Shown here one piece after another: positions 44,027 through 53,894 of a stretch of DNA of 64,000 nt. This stretch comes from Paraburkholderia haematera (GTDB lineage Bacteria > Pseudomonadota > Gammaproteobacteria > Burkholderiales > Burkholderiaceae). Made by a program: the position numbers and the translations under genes. The notes beneath the pieces were generated by a model. The model ran no database searches. It was not told the origin of the DNA and saw nothing but the letters and a program-made list of their open reading frames with translations. Location: positions 186,001 to 250,000 of the forward strand of contig NZ_CAJNBK010000004.1 in assembly GCF_905220975.1 (NCBI RefSeq), written 5' to 3'. Within the stretch, counting starts at the first letter, position 1, and each line of letters begins with the position of its first letter.

Positions 44027-44800
44027 TCACATCATGCCCCCCATGCTTCCGGTGCCGCCCACCCCGGCCCCACCGGCCCCACCGGCCCCACCGGTTCCGC
44101 CTGTGCCGGTACCTGGCGATGTCGCAAGCGGATTTGCGGCCCCCATCGTGACCATGAGTGTGACGGCGACAGCGTCCGGTTCGCCGTTGGTGTCGATTGC
44201 GCCGCGAGCGAGGAGCGCTTCCAGATCACTGTCCTCGCCTGGTTGGCCGACGGTGAATGCGGTGCTCAGAAAATTGGGCGTGGAAAGCGTAACACCGTAC
44301 TTCTGCTGCAGACCCCGGACGACAGCGGCCTGCGCAGCCAGAACGTCGGCTTGATTGTCCAGCGTCTGCTGAAACTGCGTGTTTGCCGTGAAGCCGGCGA
44401 TGAGCCCGCTTTCATTCGTACCGAGTTGCGCCGCCAGATACGACAACAGCAGATCCGTCTCCGGTGTCACGTTGTACGTGCCGCTAGCGAACGCTGCGGA
44501 ATGCAGCATCGTCCCGCCCGAAGTCGCGGCGATCATGCACGGCATCAATGCGCCGAACGTCGCGTGGTAGTTTCCGTTCGCATCTGCTGCGACCGACATC
44601 GAGCCCCGCGCGCAGTTTATGCTAACGGTCGCGTTCGCGAGTGCCTTGCCAGTTGCCGCCGTACCGGTGATCGAAATCATCGACGTGCTGCTTGTGCCAC
44701 CACCACCACCGCCGCCGCCGCAGCCGGCGAACAACGCAACGGATGCAGTTAGCAACCCTGCGCTGACAGAACGAATGACGTGCTGTTGTCGAGTGCTCAT
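44027..44800 (-). CDS. Putative lipoprotein with Gly-rich tail
   Basis: ATG 44800 is chosen because a lipoprotein signal follows at once: basic start, hydrophobic core and lipobox LFAGC, then a run of eight Gly. The 257-residue protein has a carboxypeptidase-regulatory-like beta region (ITGTAATGKALANATVSI) with two Cys, a helical middle (QQTLDNQADVLAAQAAVVRG) and a C-terminal Gly/Thr repeat tail encoded by CCCCACCGG-type repeats at about 44060-44110. Function unknown; likely an outer-membrane-anchored surface or periplasmic protein. Confidence 0.8.
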   Translation of the reverse strand: MSTRQQHVIRSVSAGLLTASVALFAGCGGGGGGGGTSSTSMISITGTAATGKALANATVSINCARGSMSVAADANGNYHATFGALMPCMIAATSGGTMLHSAAFASGTYNVTPETDLLLSYLAAQLGTNESGLIAGFTANTQFQQTLDNQADVLAAQAAVVRGLQQKYGVTLSTPNFLSTAFTVGQPGEDSDLEALLARGAIDTNGEPDAVAVTLMVTMGAANPLATSPGTGTGGTGGAGGAGGAGVGGTGSMGGMM

Positions 44801-45017
44801 CGAAGTCTGCCGGTGGTTCGTACTACCTCTAAACGATCCGGCGCGGCGTCTATTCCGTCCTTCGCGCATAAATTGACGATGCGAAAGCGTGGCGAAGTCG
44901 TCCAGACAAATGCTTTCGAAAAACTTTCGTCTGCCAGGAATCATTCTCATCCTGGCGCGCGCATTTGGCTGGCTCTGGATGGACCCGCTCGCCGGTGTCA
45001 TCGTCAAGTATGACTAA

Positions 45018-45929
45018 TCATCCTGCCGGGTGGGCGTGGCCGCTATCGCTCATCGTCCGGGCTTCGTCGTATTCGCGCTTCTCAGCAACGACCGGTGTTC
45101 CCTCGATCAGAGATCTGATCCGCTCCTGGTCGACCGGTGTCGCCGGGTTGTAGACAACCATCTGAAGGTCCGGCCGCCCGTCGACCGCGAAGGATGAGTA
45201 TTCCAGCGAGATGGGTCCGAGCACAGGGTGGCGCAGTTGCTTGACCCCATCGCCGTGGGTCCGAACTTCATTGTCCTGCCACATGGCGGCGAACTCGGGA
45301 CTTGCGCGGCAGAGTTCGTCGACGAGCGGTGCCACCTCGGCGTCGGCGCCTGCGCGCGCGGCATCGACCCGGAAGGCGCCCACCACGAAGCGCGCCACGG
45401 TTGCCCAATCGAACTGCGCGGCACGGACGCGGGGATCGCAGAAAATCATGCGCAGGATGTTGCGTTTTTCGGGAGGCAGGGAGCCGTAATCGGTGAGCAC
45501 CGCGGCAGCCGCGCGGTTCCAGGCAACCACGTCCCACGTCGCAGTCCTGACGATCGCCGGGCTGTAGGGCAGCGCATCGAGCAGGCGCTGCAGTCGCGGT
45601 GTGATCGGGTCGCTGCCGCGATAGTGGACTTCAGGCGGATGGCCGAGGCCGAGCAGGAACACGTGTTCACGCTCGACCTCGGTCAGCATCAATGCCTTCG
45701 CGATGCGGTCCAGCACGTCCGCCGACGGATTGCCGCCGCGCCCCTGCTCCAGCCAGGTGTACCAGGCTGCGCTGATATTGGCGCGCTGCGCCACCTCTTC
45801 CCGGCGCAGTCCAGCCGTCCGCCGCCGGCCACCGGAAATGCCGAAGGACGCTGGATCGAGCTTGGTCCGCCGGTTCTTCAGATAGTTGCCGAGCCGGTTG
45901 CCGCTTTCATCGTCGTTCATGTGGGCCAT
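45018..45929 (-). CDS. XRE family regulator with MmyB-like ligand-binding domain
   Basis: A 303-residue regulator from ATG 45929 (a second ATG at 45920 is possible). The HTH is at about 10-75 (LGNYLKNRRTKLDP, RRTAGLRREEVAQRANISAA, WYTWLEQGRG). The large C-terminal domain, with VVAWNRAAAAVLTDY and the PVLGPISLEYSSFAVDGRPD block, is the MmyB-like PAS fold that binds fatty-acid-like ligands. In many genomes this regulator diverges from an SDR gene; here the first divergent feature is an SDR-type relic, then an intact SDR. Confidence 0.93.
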   Translation of the reverse strand: MAHMNDDESGNRLGNYLKNRRTKLDPASFGISGGRRRTAGLRREEVAQRANISAAWYTWLEQGRGGNPSADVLDRIAKALMLTEVEREHVFLLGLGHPPEVHYRGSDPITPRLQRLLDALPYSPAIVRTATWDVVAWNRAAAAVLTDYGSLPPEKRNILRMIFCDPRVRAAQFDWATVARFVVGAFRVDAARAGADAEVAPLVDELCRASPEFAAMWQDNEVRTHGDGVKQLRHPVLGPISLEYSSFAVDGRPDLQMVVYNPATPVDQERIRSLIEGTPVVAEKREYDEARTMSDSGHAHPAG

Positions 45930-46109
45930 ACGTAACCTGTCAGGACGTATACGCGGATAATGTTGCCACTTTAACAGGATGATTTTGCCTCGTAGATGGC
46001 TCTCAATCAATCGGATTGGGAGATCGTCACGTGCGAGTCTTTGTTACGGCATCGCTTCGATGCTGCCCGTGCTTTCCGGGTCGTGCTTGGGCGCGGTGCT
46101 ATCGATGGC

Positions 46110-46268
46110 CCCTGTCATGCAATTGTCGAAGAGGGCGTGCCGTTCAGAGCGATCGCGGAGGTGATTGGCCGCCGGCTCGCCATATCGGTCGTTGCGAGGT
46201 CTCAGGACGAGGCAGCGGAGCATTTCGGGTTTCGAGGATCAGCATGGCATGCTCCAAATCCCGGCTGA
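46110..46268 (+). pseudogene. C-terminal relic of an extended SDR (NAD-dependent epimerase-like)
   Basis: The plus-strand frame encodes HAIVEEGVPFRAIAEVIGRR followed by a VVARSQDEAAEHFGF segment. This is the highly typical late region of SDRs of the NAD-dependent epimerase/dehydratase type. The Rossmann half and catalytic residues are absent upstream and the end is scrambled. It lies directly divergent from the MmyB-like regulator, where such an SDR is often the regulated target. Confidence 0.7.
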
Positions 46269-46303
46269 TAACATGACGCTCACCCTGTTAGCGCGAGAAC
46301 CCC

Positions 46304-47059
46304 ATGAGACTGAAAAACCGCGTTGCTCTGATTACCGGTGCCCAGCGAGGCATTGGACATGCAATAGCCACAAGGTTCGTAGCCGAGGGCGCAAAGGTGG
46401 TGCTCGCTGACGTAACGGACGCGACCGCCGAAGCAGAAGCGCTATGCGCCTCGGGCAGCGAAGCCTGTTACGTTCGTGCGGATGTGTCGCTGGAATCCGA
46501 CGTGAGTGACATGGTGCGTCAGGCTGAAGCCCGATTCGGACAGGTGGACATTCTGGTCAACAACGCGGGCATCGAATTCGCGAAAACCGTTCTCGACACG
46601 ACCGTTGCGGAATGGGACCGGCTGATGGCGGTCAACCTGAAAGGAGTCTTCTTATGTTCGAGAGCCCTCATCCCGGCGATGCAGAAGCGCGGTCAGGGCG
46701 TCATTATTAACGTTGCGTCCGAACTGGGGCTCGTTGGCGAAGCCAATGTGGCGGCCTACTGCGCCTCAAAAGGCGGCGTGGTGATGTTGACCAAGGCGAT
46801 GGCGATTGACCACGGTCGCAGCGGTATCCGGGTGAACTGCCTGTGTCCCGGACCCGTCGCGACGCAATTGCTGGAGGATGTGTTCTCCAGCAGTCCCGAT
46901 CCGGCCGGCCTGCGACGCTCGTTCGAAGCGGCAACGGTGCTAGGGCGAATCGGTTCGCCTGACGAGGTTGCCAGCGCGGCCGCCTTTCTGGCGAGCGACG
47001 ATTCGGCCTTCATGGCCGGCGCGAATCTCGTCATCGACGGGGGATGGACCGCGCGGTAA
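46304..47059 (+). CDS. SDR family oxidoreductase
   Basis: A 251-residue classical short-chain dehydrogenase. The cofactor loop is TGAQRGIGHAIA, the structural NNAG motif is in ILVNNAGIEF, the catalytic Ser is in INVASELG, and the YxxxK pair is in YCASKGG. The C-terminal FMAGANLVIDGGW is also typical. Asp after the second strand (VLADVT) suggests NAD preference. It is alone between the SDR relic and a convergent oxidase gene; substrate unknown. Confidence 0.93.
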   Translation: MRLKNRVALITGAQRGIGHAIATRFVAEGAKVVLADVTDATAEAEALCASGSEACYVRADVSLESDVSDMVRQAEARFGQVDILVNNAGIEFAKTVLDTTVAEWDRLMAVNLKGVFLCSRALIPAMQKRGQGVIINVASELGLVGEANVAAYCASKGGVVMLTKAMAIDHGRSGIRVNCLCPGPVATQLLEDVFSSSPDPAGLRRSFEAATVLGRIGSPDEVASAAAFLASDDSAFMAGANLVIDGGWTAR

Positions 47060-47190
47060 GTCTGGACCGCGACATGCTTACTCGTGCCGGTCAATCGCTG
47101 AATGTGGCTGAAGACGGCCCACGATATCCGCCCGTATCGAGACTGTCCGCGATCGTGTTGCTGCAGGGTAAAAAATAACGAAACCTGAAC

Positions 47191-48483
47191 TCACGACAGC
47201 GCATCGAGCAGTCCGTACCACGCCACGCCCGCACTGATATAGAACCGCTGCAACGCGTGGAGCGGAACCGGCTCGATTGACGTTGGTGGAAGCGGTAAGC
47301 CGCGTGTCGTCCCGCCTATCAAAGCGGCCAGATGCTTTCCTAACGTCGTCGCCATTGCAATACCGCGTCCGTTGTAGCCGAGCGCGATGGTCATGCCTTC
47401 TGCCGGCAAATGCACGTGCGGCAAAAAATTGCGTGTAATGGCGATGCGGCCTGCCCATCGGTATTCGTACTCGATGTCCTTCAGTTGTGGAAACATCAGC
47501 TTGGCGGCACGCTCGAGATGCGCCCAATCCGCGGCGCTACGCGGCTCGCGAAAGGGTCCGCGCCCGCCCATCAGCAGACGCCCGCGCGCATCTTTGCGGA
47601 AATAGAGCAACAGGCGCCGCGAATCGGAAGCCACTTCGCCACCGGGCAGAATCGTTGCGCCAATATCGTCGGGCAGCGGCCTCGTCGCGACTATGAAGCT
47701 ATTGGCCGCGATCACTGATTGGGCGAGGCGCGGCCAAAGACCATCGGTATAACCGTTGGTTGCCAGCAGGATCTGTTTCGAATCGATGAGCGAACCCTGC
47801 GCCGTGCGAATTCGCCAGCCTTTCGGGCTGCGCTCCACGCTCGCGGCACGCGTTCCGCCGTGGATCGCCGCGCCTGCCGTTTGCGCCGCGCGCGCAAGGC
47901 CGCGTGCGTAGCTCAACGGATGCACGCTGCCCGCACGCAGGTCGACCCAGCCGCCAACGAATGCATCCGTGCCGAGCCGCGTGGATATCTGCGTACGGTC
48001 GAGCAGTTCGACCGGCGCGCCGCGCGCTTCCCATTGCCGGGCCCGAGCATGCAGCGTGCTGAGCAGCTTGCTCGAATGGGTCGGCTGAATCCAGCCGGCG
48101 CGCGTCGCATTGCACTGAATGCCGTGGCGCTCGATCAGATCGAAAACCGAATCCGCGGCGCCGCCCGCCATTTGCACAAGCGCATCGCCATCGCGTGGGC
48201 CGTAGCGTCGGATGAGTTCATCAGGATCATATTTCAGGCCTGGGATCACCTGGCCGCCATTGCGGCCGGACGCTCCCCAACCGGGCTCGTTGGCATCGAT
48301 CACGCAGACTCGTAAGCCCTGTTCCGCCAGATGCAAGGCCGTCGACAAACCCGTGTAACCGGCGCCGACGATCGCGACGTCCGTCGTGACCGAACCATCG
48401 AGCGGCGGCGTATCGACAGCGGGTTCCGCTGTCGTGGCCCAGAGAGAGGGAGGCAACGGCTTTGCAACTTCGTGCAGGCTCAT
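47191..48483 (-). CDS. FAD-dependent oxidoreductase (PuuB/gamma-glutamylputrescine oxidase-like)
   Basis: A 430-residue DAO-family flavoprotein. The start is read as ATG 48483; an in-frame TTG at 48495 overlaps the upstream stop and is an alternative. The FAD fold is VAIVGAGYTGLSTALHL, then DANEPGWGASGRNGGQVIPG, the PuuB-type hallmark. The last part has LGYNGRGIAMATTLGKHLA. It ends a minus-strand operon encoding an amino-acid importer, so it should oxidise the imported amine or amino acid; the substrate is not known. Confidence 0.9.
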   Translation of the reverse strand: MSLHEVAKPLPPSLWATTAEPAVDTPPLDGSVTTDVAIVGAGYTGLSTALHLAEQGLRVCVIDANEPGWGASGRNGGQVIPGLKYDPDELIRRYGPRDGDALVQMAGGAADSVFDLIERHGIQCNATRAGWIQPTHSSKLLSTLHARARQWEARGAPVELLDRTQISTRLGTDAFVGGWVDLRAGSVHPLSYARGLARAAQTAGAAIHGGTRAASVERSPKGWRIRTAQGSLIDSKQILLATNGYTDGLWPRLAQSVIAANSFIVATRPLPDDIGATILPGGEVASDSRRLLLYFRKDARGRLLMGGRGPFREPRSAADWAHLERAAKLMFPQLKDIEYEYRWAGRIAITRNFLPHVHLPAEGMTIALGYNGRGIAMATTLGKHLAALIGGTTRGLPLPPTSIEPVPLHALQRFYISAGVAWYGLLDALS

Positions 48484-48491
48484 GATGGTAT

Positions 48492-49238
48492 TCAAATCCG
48501 GGGTGCTTCGGTAAGCGCGGGCATCTTGCCGAGAAACTCGCGTGTGCGAGGATTGCGCGGACGCTCGAACAGATCGGCGGCGGACCCTTCCTCATGGATC
48601 GTGCCGTCATGAAGAAAACACACACGGTCGGCCACTTCGCGAGCAAAGCCCATTTCGTGCGTGACGACGATCATGGTCATGCCGTCGTCGGCAAGCCGGC
48701 GCATGACGCCAAGTACTTCGCCGACCAGCTCCGGGTCAAGCGCCGAGGTGGGCTCGTCGAAAAGGATCGCTTTCGGTTCCATGGCGAGCGCGCGCGCAAT
48801 CGCCACACGCTGTTGCTGTCCGCCCGACATTTCAGCCGGATAAGCGTCCATCCGGTGCGCGAGGCCGACCTTGTCGAGCAGATGCCGCGCCCGCTCGCGA
48901 GCCCGTGCACGCACTTCCTTCCTGACGAATACGGGACCCTCGAACACGTTTTCCAGCGCGGTTCGGTGCGGAAACAGATTGAATCGCTGGAACACCATGC
49001 CGACCTGCGCGCGCAGATCGTGGATCTGCTTTGACTTCGCGTCGACAGCGTTGCCTTCGACGGTGATCGTGCCGGCGTCATGCCGTTCCAGTCCGTTGAT
49101 GCAGCGAAGAAGCGTCGATTTGCCCGATCCCGACGGACCGATCAGACACACGACCTGGCCACGTTCGACACTCAGACTGACGCCTTTCAGCACGTGCTGA
49201 TCATGAAAGCGCTTGTGAATCGAATCGACCTTGATCAT
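48492..49238 (-). CDS. Polar amino acid ABC transporter ATP-binding protein
   Basis: A 248-residue GlnQ/HisP-type ATPase. Walker [10 protein letters not shown], signature [14 protein letters not shown], Walker [20 protein letters not shown] and the switch His in [10 protein letters not shown] are all present. ATG 49238 overlaps the permease stop (ATGA), supporting this start over the longer frame. Confidence 0.95.
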   Translation of the reverse strand: MIKVDSIHKRFHDQHVLKGVSLSVERGQVVCLIGPSGSGKSTLLRCINGLERHDAGTITVEGNAVDAKSKQIHDLRAQVGMVFQRFNLFPHRTALENVFEGPVFVRKEVRARARERARHLLDKVGLAHRMDAYPAEMSGGQQQRVAIARALAMEPKAILFDEPTSALDPELVGEVLGVMRRLADDGMTMIVVTHEMGFAREVADRVCFLHDGTIHEEGSAADLFERPRNPRTREFLGKMPALTEAPRI

Positions 49239-49891
49239 CGTTTTCCCTTCAATCCGAGGCGGCGTTCGATCCGCCGCAATCCATAAACGAGCGGCAGGCT
49301 GAGTCCGAGGTAAAGCAGCGCGACCAGCGTGAACACCGTCATGTTCTGAAACGTCGACGACGCGATGAGCTGTCCGGCGCGCGTCATTTCGGCGACGGTG
49401 ATCGTGGATGCGAGCGATGAGTCCTTGAGCATCATCACGAGGGTATTGCCGTACGGCGGCAGGGCGATCCGGAACGCCTGCGGCAACACCACGCGCCGCA
49501 TGATCATCGCGCCCCGCATGCCGATCGACTGCGCTGCTTCGATCTGCCCGTGATCGATTGCCTGGATGCCCGCGCGAAAGTTTTCCGCCTGATACACCGA
49601 ATACGCGACGCCAAGGCCGATGAATCCCGCCTGGAACGCCGACAACTGCACGCCGAGATCGGGCAGCACAAAATAAATGTAGAAGAGCTGAACGATGATC
49701 GGCAGCCCGCGGATCACGTTGATAAAAGTCGCGGCGGCGTTTGATACGACGCGGTTGTGGGACACGCGCATGAGCGCGAGCACCAGGCCGAGCAGGGTGC
49801 TCAGAATGAACGAGCAGAAGGTGATCTCGATCGTGACCACCGCACCTTTTAGCAGGATCGGCAGAAACTCGATGGCGTTCTGGAAGAACAT
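49235..49891 (-). CDS. Amino acid ABC transporter permease (HisM/GlnP type)
   Basis: A 218-residue permease with about five helices and the EAA loop in [20 protein letters not shown]. The N-terminal [20 protein letters not shown] is standard for this family. Only one permease gene is present, so the membrane part is probably a homodimer. It is coupled to the ATPase by ATGA and follows the binding protein by 29 bp. Confidence 0.94.
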   Translation of the reverse strand: MFFQNAIEFLPILLKGAVVTIEITFCSFILSTLLGLVLALMRVSHNRVVSNAAATFINVIRGLPIIVQLFYIYFVLPDLGVQLSAFQAGFIGLGVAYSVYQAENFRAGIQAIDHGQIEAAQSIGMRGAMIMRRVVLPQAFRIALPPYGNTLVMMLKDSSLASTITVAEMTRAGQLIASSTFQNMTVFTLVALLYLGLSLPLVYGLRRIERRLGLKGKR

Positions 49892-49920
49892 GGCGAACCG
49901 TCCTTATTCTGAAGGCGACG

Positions 49921-50685
49921 TCATTCCACCTGCCACTTCTTGACGATTTGCATGAGCGTACCGTCGGCCTTGATCTTTCTGATGCCGGCATTCAACTGTT
50001 CCAGCGTCGCCGTGTCGCCCTTGCGCACGACGAAACACACCTGGCCTTTCACCGACGGCTGATATCCGCTGACGAGGCGCAATTGCGGATTCGGATTGTG
50101 CTGAAGCTGGTAGGCCAGAATCGGATGGTCGCCGAAGCCCGCCTTGATGCGGCCGAGTGCAACGTCGCGCATGATGTCGGCGACGGAGTCGTAGGTGCGA
50201 ACCTCCTTAAAAATGCCTTTCTTGTTCAACGCGTCGACGAACGCGGTGCCGACCTGCGCGCCGACGACCTCGCCCTTGAGGTCGTCCATTGAGGTGTACT
50301 GGCCTTTATCGTCGGCGCGCACGATCAGACCTTCGCCATAGGAGTACACGGTGTCGGAGAAATCGACGACCTGCTCGCGCGCCGGCGTCTTCAGCATGGC
50401 GGCCGAGATGATGTCGATCTTTTTCGTGGTCAGCGACGGAATCAGCGAGGAGAAGGTGGTCTGCTCGATTTTCACGTCGAAGCCCGCAGCCTTGCCTGTC
50501 GCGGTAATCGCATCGACCAGCAGGCCCTGAATCGAATTGCTCTTCACGTCGAGAAAGGTGAACGGCACACCGGTGGCTGTCGCGCCGATCTCGTACGTGG
50601 TGGCGGCCACCGACAAGGCCGGCGCACCGGCGAGCAGCAATCCTGTTGCAAAGACACCTGCGAAGCGTTTGGCAAACTGGAACAT
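49921..50685 (-). CDS. Amino acid ABC transporter substrate-binding protein
   Basis: A 254-residue periplasmic binding protein of family 3 starting at ATG 50685, with GGAGAG upstream. The Sec signal covers residues 1 to about 27, with cleavage after LSVAA. The lobes show [20 protein letters not shown] and [15 protein letters not shown], typical of cystine, glutamine or opine binders. First gene of the operon binding protein, permease, ATPase, oxidase. Confidence 0.93.
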   Translation of the reverse strand: MFQFAKRFAGVFATGLLLAGAPALSVAATTYEIGATATGVPFTFLDVKSNSIQGLLVDAITATGKAAGFDVKIEQTTFSSLIPSLTTKKIDIISAAMLKTPAREQVVDFSDTVYSYGEGLIVRADDKGQYTSMDDLKGEVVGAQVGTAFVDALNKKGIFKEVRTYDSVADIMRDVALGRIKAGFGDHPILAYQLQHNPNPQLRLVSGYQPSVKGQVCFVVRKGDTATLEQLNAGIRKIKADGTLMQIVKKWQVE

Positions 50686-50783
50686 GAGTCTCTCCACGAG
50701 TTGACGACGGCCGATCGGAGTATCGGTACCCATCAGTTGATGAATGATATTCGAATCAAAAATATCGACAAACGAAATTTGCG

Positions 50784-50798
50784 TATCGATATTCGATA
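50784..50798. promoter_or_regulatory. Candidate IclR operator
   Basis: TATCGA and TCGATA flank TAT in a perfect 15-bp palindrome. A related ATTCGAAT core and an ATATCGA half-site lie at about 50748-50767. The 153-bp divergent gap is markedly AT-rich. These are plausible sites for the adjacent IclR regulator to control both directions. Confidence 0.65.
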
Positions 50799-50838
50799 TG
50801 ATAGAGTCGACGGCAGGTGAAAACAATTGGGTGATTCC

Positions 50839-51663
50839 ATGACACGCAAGACGCTCGGCGCTCAGCCGGAAGCGCCCCCCGAGCCGGAGGAAACGCCGGA
50901 CGCACTGTTCAATCAGTCGCTGGAGAAGGGAATCGCGGTGCTGCGCGCGTTCAGCGCCCAGCGCAGGTCAATGACGCTGCCGGAAGTCGCGGAGGCCACG
51001 TCCATCACCAAAAGCTCCGCGCAGCGCATGATCTACACGCTGGAGAAGCTCGGCTATGTGAGAAAGCATCCGCGTACCCGGCGATATCAACTGGCGCCGC
51101 GTGTGATGCAGATCGGCTTCAACTACCTGGCCGCCGACACGCTGATCGACGTCGCCAATCCGTTTTTGTCCGAACTCACCAATGTCACCGGCGAGACGAC
51201 CAATCTGACCGAGCCGGACGGCGTCGACATGGTCTACGTGGCGCGCTTCGTCTGTATGAAGTTCGTGCCGATTCACATGCCGATCGGCAGCCGCATTCCG
51301 ATGTACTGCACGGCATCGGGGCGGGCCTATCTCGCGGCGCTCCCGGAAAACGAATCACGTGCGCTGCTGCTGGCCAGCGATCGCGTCGCGCATACGCAGT
51401 ACACCGTGACGGATCTCGACGAAATCGAGACGCGGCTCGCGCTTGGGCGGCGCAATGGTTACGCGCCGAACCGCGAGGAACTGTTCATCGGCGATATGAC
51501 GATCGCGGCGGCCGTGCTCGACGGGGAGCGCCGGCCAGTCGGTGCGGTTCATGTCGTCGCGCCGACGAGCCGGTGGACACCGGCGGAAGCGGAGGCACGG
51601 TTGGCGCCCGCCGTGATCGATTGCGCGCGCGGTATCAGTAACTCGATCAGGACGCTGGCCTGA
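50839..51663 (+). CDS. IclR family transcriptional regulator
   Basis: A 274-residue IclR protein from ATG 50839; a TTG at 50827 is less likely. The winged HTH is at about 28-90 (SLEKGIAVLRAFSAQ, MTLPEVAEATSITKSSAQRM, YTLEKLGYVRKHP). The effector domain has the IPMYCTASGRAYLAALPE segment and the late GAVHVVAPTSRWTPAEAEAR. It diverges from the amino-acid importer/oxidase operon, with palindromes between them, so it most likely regulates that operon. Confidence 0.94.
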   Translation: MTRKTLGAQPEAPPEPEETPDALFNQSLEKGIAVLRAFSAQRRSMTLPEVAEATSITKSSAQRMIYTLEKLGYVRKHPRTRRYQLAPRVMQIGFNYLAADTLIDVANPFLSELTNVTGETTNLTEPDGVDMVYVARFVCMKFVPIHMPIGSRIPMYCTASGRAYLAALPENESRALLLASDRVAHTQYTVTDLDEIETRLALGRRNGYAPNREELFIGDMTIAAAVLDGERRPVGAVHVVAPTSRWTPAEAEARLAPAVIDCARGISNSIRTLA

Positions 51664-51696
51664 GGGTTGAGGGCGGGCACCGCCGAGCGGGCGCGC

Positions 51697-51930
51697 TCAG
51701 GGAAACGCCGGAATCGTCGGATCAGTGCCCTCGATATCCGCTTCCGGATGACGACTCTTGACCAGTGCTTCGATTACCTCGACACGGTCTTTCCCGACGT
51801 CGACCATCATCAGCAATTCGCCCTTTTCAATCGCCCTTTCGACCCGCTTCAGCAACAGTTCGTCGATGATTGACTTCCCATTCTTCACATCGGGCAATAG
51901 AAAATAAATGCGCCGCATGTCAGGTCTCAT
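51697..51930 (-). pseudogene. Internally deleted relic of a DUF1269-type membrane protein
   Basis: The 77-residue frame starts like a known class of about 170-residue proteins (RRIYFLLPDVKNGKSIIDEL) and ends like the same class (LLMMVDVGKDRVEVIEALVK, then HPEADIEGTDPTIPAFP). The central, Gly-rich membrane part of roughly 90 residues is missing. The joint falls near KRVERAIEKGE. The frame is kept, so a short protein may still be made. Recognition is from memory of the family, so moderate confidence. Confidence 0.6.
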
Positions 51931-52021
51931 ATCGTGAACAATCGCCGGTTAGTTTCGGCGACGAGACGAAGTCTGCCGCCACGATAACGCACGATAACGG
52001 CCGGTTCACACGTTATTCATC

Positions 52022-53527
52022 TCAGACATCGAAATACAGATAGAACTCCCACGGATGCGGGCGCAATTTGATCGTATCGATCTCGCGTTCGCGCTTGTAG
52101 TCGATCCAGGTCTGGATCACGTCTTCGGTGAAAACATCGCCCTTGCGCAGAAACGCGTTATCGGCTTCCAGCGCGGCGAGGGCCGCGTCCAGCGAGCCAG
52201 GCACCTGCCGTATATTGGCGGCTTCTTCAGGGGGAAGGTCGTAGATGTTCCGGTCGAGCGGATCGCCCGGATCAGTCCGGTTTTCAATACCGTCGAGTCC
52301 GGCCATCAGCATCGCCGCAAAAGCGAGGTACGCGTTGGCCGAGGGGTCCGGACAGCGGAATTCGACGCGCCTTGCGTTAGGCGAATCCGAATACATCGGA
52401 ATGCGTGCCGCGGCGGAACGGTTGCGCTGCGACATGGCCAGATTGACGGGCGCTTCATACCCTGGAACCAGACGCTTGTATGAATTGGTGGTCGGCGCGC
52501 AAAAGGCCATCAGCGCGGGGGCGTGCTGCAACAAACCGCCGATGTACCAGCGGCACAGGTCGGAGGTCAGCGCCCAGCCGTTGGCGTCGTAGAAAAGATT
52601 CTCTCCATCTTTCCATAGGCTCTGATGGCAATGCATGCCGCTCGCGTTGTCGGCAAATAGCGGCTTGGGCATGAAAGTGGCCACTTTCCCATGCCGGCGC
52701 GCCACGTTCTTGCACACGTACTTGTAGATCATCACGTTGTCGGCCATTCGCGTGAGGCTTGCAAATCGCATGTCGATCTCGTTCTGGCCTGCCGTCGCGA
52801 CTTCATGGTGATGCACTTCAATCTGTACGCCCGCTTGTTGCAGCGTCAGCGCGATCTCCGAGCGGATATCCTGCAGCGTGTCGTGCGGCGGCACCGGGAA
52901 ATAACCTTCCTTGTAGCGCTGTTTGTAGCCGAGATTGCCGCCACCGTACGCACCCTCGTCGCGACCGGTGTTCCACTCGCCCTCGGCCGATTCGACATAG
53001 TAGAAGCCGCAGTGCTGATCCTGGCCGAAGCGGATGGAGTCGAAGATGAAGAACTCCAGTTCAGGCCCGAAATAGCAGGTCGTTGCAATGCCGCTCTGGC
53101 GCAGATAGGCCTCCGCCTTGTGCGCCACATAGCGCGGGTCGCGCGAATAGCGCTGCTGCAACACGGGATCGACCACGTCGCAGATGATCGACAGCGTGGG
53201 CGTGTCGCAAACCGGATCGACAAAGGCCGTGGCCGGATCGGGCCTGAGCAGCATGTCGGATTCGTGGATCTCCTGAAAGCCGCGGATCGACGAACCGTCG
53301 AAGCCGATCCCGGCCTCAAACAGGTCCGGGTGAACTTCGGGAAGTGTGATCGAGAAGTGCTGCCAGAGGCCCGGGAGGTCGGTGAATTTCAGGTCGACGA
53401 TCTGGATATTGGTGTTCTGCAGCAGATCGATTACATCGTTCGCGCTTCCCGGTCGAGTGACGTCGAAGCGACCCGCGTCGACCGATACCGTGAAAGGCGA
53501 TCCGGAACCATGTTGCGTCGTGGACAT
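52022..53527 (-). CDS. Glutamine synthetase, type I (probable second copy)
   Basis: A 501-residue GS I enzyme (glutamate, ammonia and ATP to glutamine). Recognisable sites are [12 protein letters not shown] near residue 75, the Glu ligands in [10 protein letters not shown], the ATP segment [20 protein letters not shown], the [13 protein letters not shown] block and [16 protein letters not shown]. The adenylylation Tyr is in [10 protein letters not shown]. It has a longer N-terminus than the usual 470-residue GlnA and no ntrBC next to it. It follows two small genes in the same direction, suggesting a specialised paralogue; this is inferred, since the rest of the genome is not visible. Confidence 0.93.
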   Translation of the reverse strand: MSTTQHGSGSPFTVSVDAGRFDVTRPGSANDVIDLLQNTNIQIVDLKFTDLPGLWQHFSITLPEVHPDLFEAGIGFDGSSIRGFQEIHESDMLLRPDPATAFVDPVCDTPTLSIICDVVDPVLQQRYSRDPRYVAHKAEAYLRQSGIATTCYFGPELEFFIFDSIRFGQDQHCGFYYVESAEGEWNTGRDEGAYGGGNLGYKQRYKEGYFPVPPHDTLQDIRSEIALTLQQAGVQIEVHHHEVATAGQNEIDMRFASLTRMADNVMIYKYVCKNVARRHGKVATFMPKPLFADNASGMHCHQSLWKDGENLFYDANGWALTSDLCRWYIGGLLQHAPALMAFCAPTTNSYKRLVPGYEAPVNLAMSQRNRSAAARIPMYSDSPNARRVEFRCPDPSANAYLAFAAMLMAGLDGIENRTDPGDPLDRNIYDLPPEEAANIRQVPGSLDAALAALEADNAFLRKGDVFTEDVIQTWIDYKREREIDTIKLRPHPWEFYLYFDV

Positions 53528-53622
53528 TGGCGACCTCCCTTACCGGCCCTTTGCCTTTGGTCCAACTTTAGCCTGTCCTCAAGCTAAAACAAGCCAGGCT
53601 CGCAAGCCAGCCCCGCACCGCG

Positions 53623-53832
53623 CTACCGGTCTCCGGCCAGCCCCTTCAGATAGGCTTCGCCGGCATCTTGCGCCGCAGCGCGCATGGCGAACGTGTCGTC
53701 CGAAACCAGTGAACGTTTAACCTTTTGTGCTCCGAAGTCGACCAGCGTAATGATCCAGACATACTCGCCGGCCTGCTCGGCCGTTTGCACGAATGCACGC
53801 ACGTCTTCGCTGTCGTTTGCCTGTGTGTTCAT
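53623..53832 (-). CDS. Small conserved-looking protein upstream of glutamine synthetase
   Basis: A 69-residue frame from ATG 53832 with a near-perfect CAGGAGGTCACA ribosome site. It has an acidic start (DSEDVRAFVQTAEQAGEYVW), one beta pair and an AMRAAAQDAGEAYLKGL helix. No family is recognised. Placement between the GYD gene and the glutamine synthetase, all co-directional, suggests a shared transcript. Confidence 0.7.
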   Translation of the reverse strand: MNTQANDSEDVRAFVQTAEQAGEYVWIITLVDFGAQKVKRSLVSDDTFAMRAAAQDAGEAYLKGLAGDR

Positions 53833-53894
53833 TGTGACCTCCTGAGAAAGAGTCGCGGAAAGAGTACGGCTCGCGTTCCGGATGATGGCCTGAT

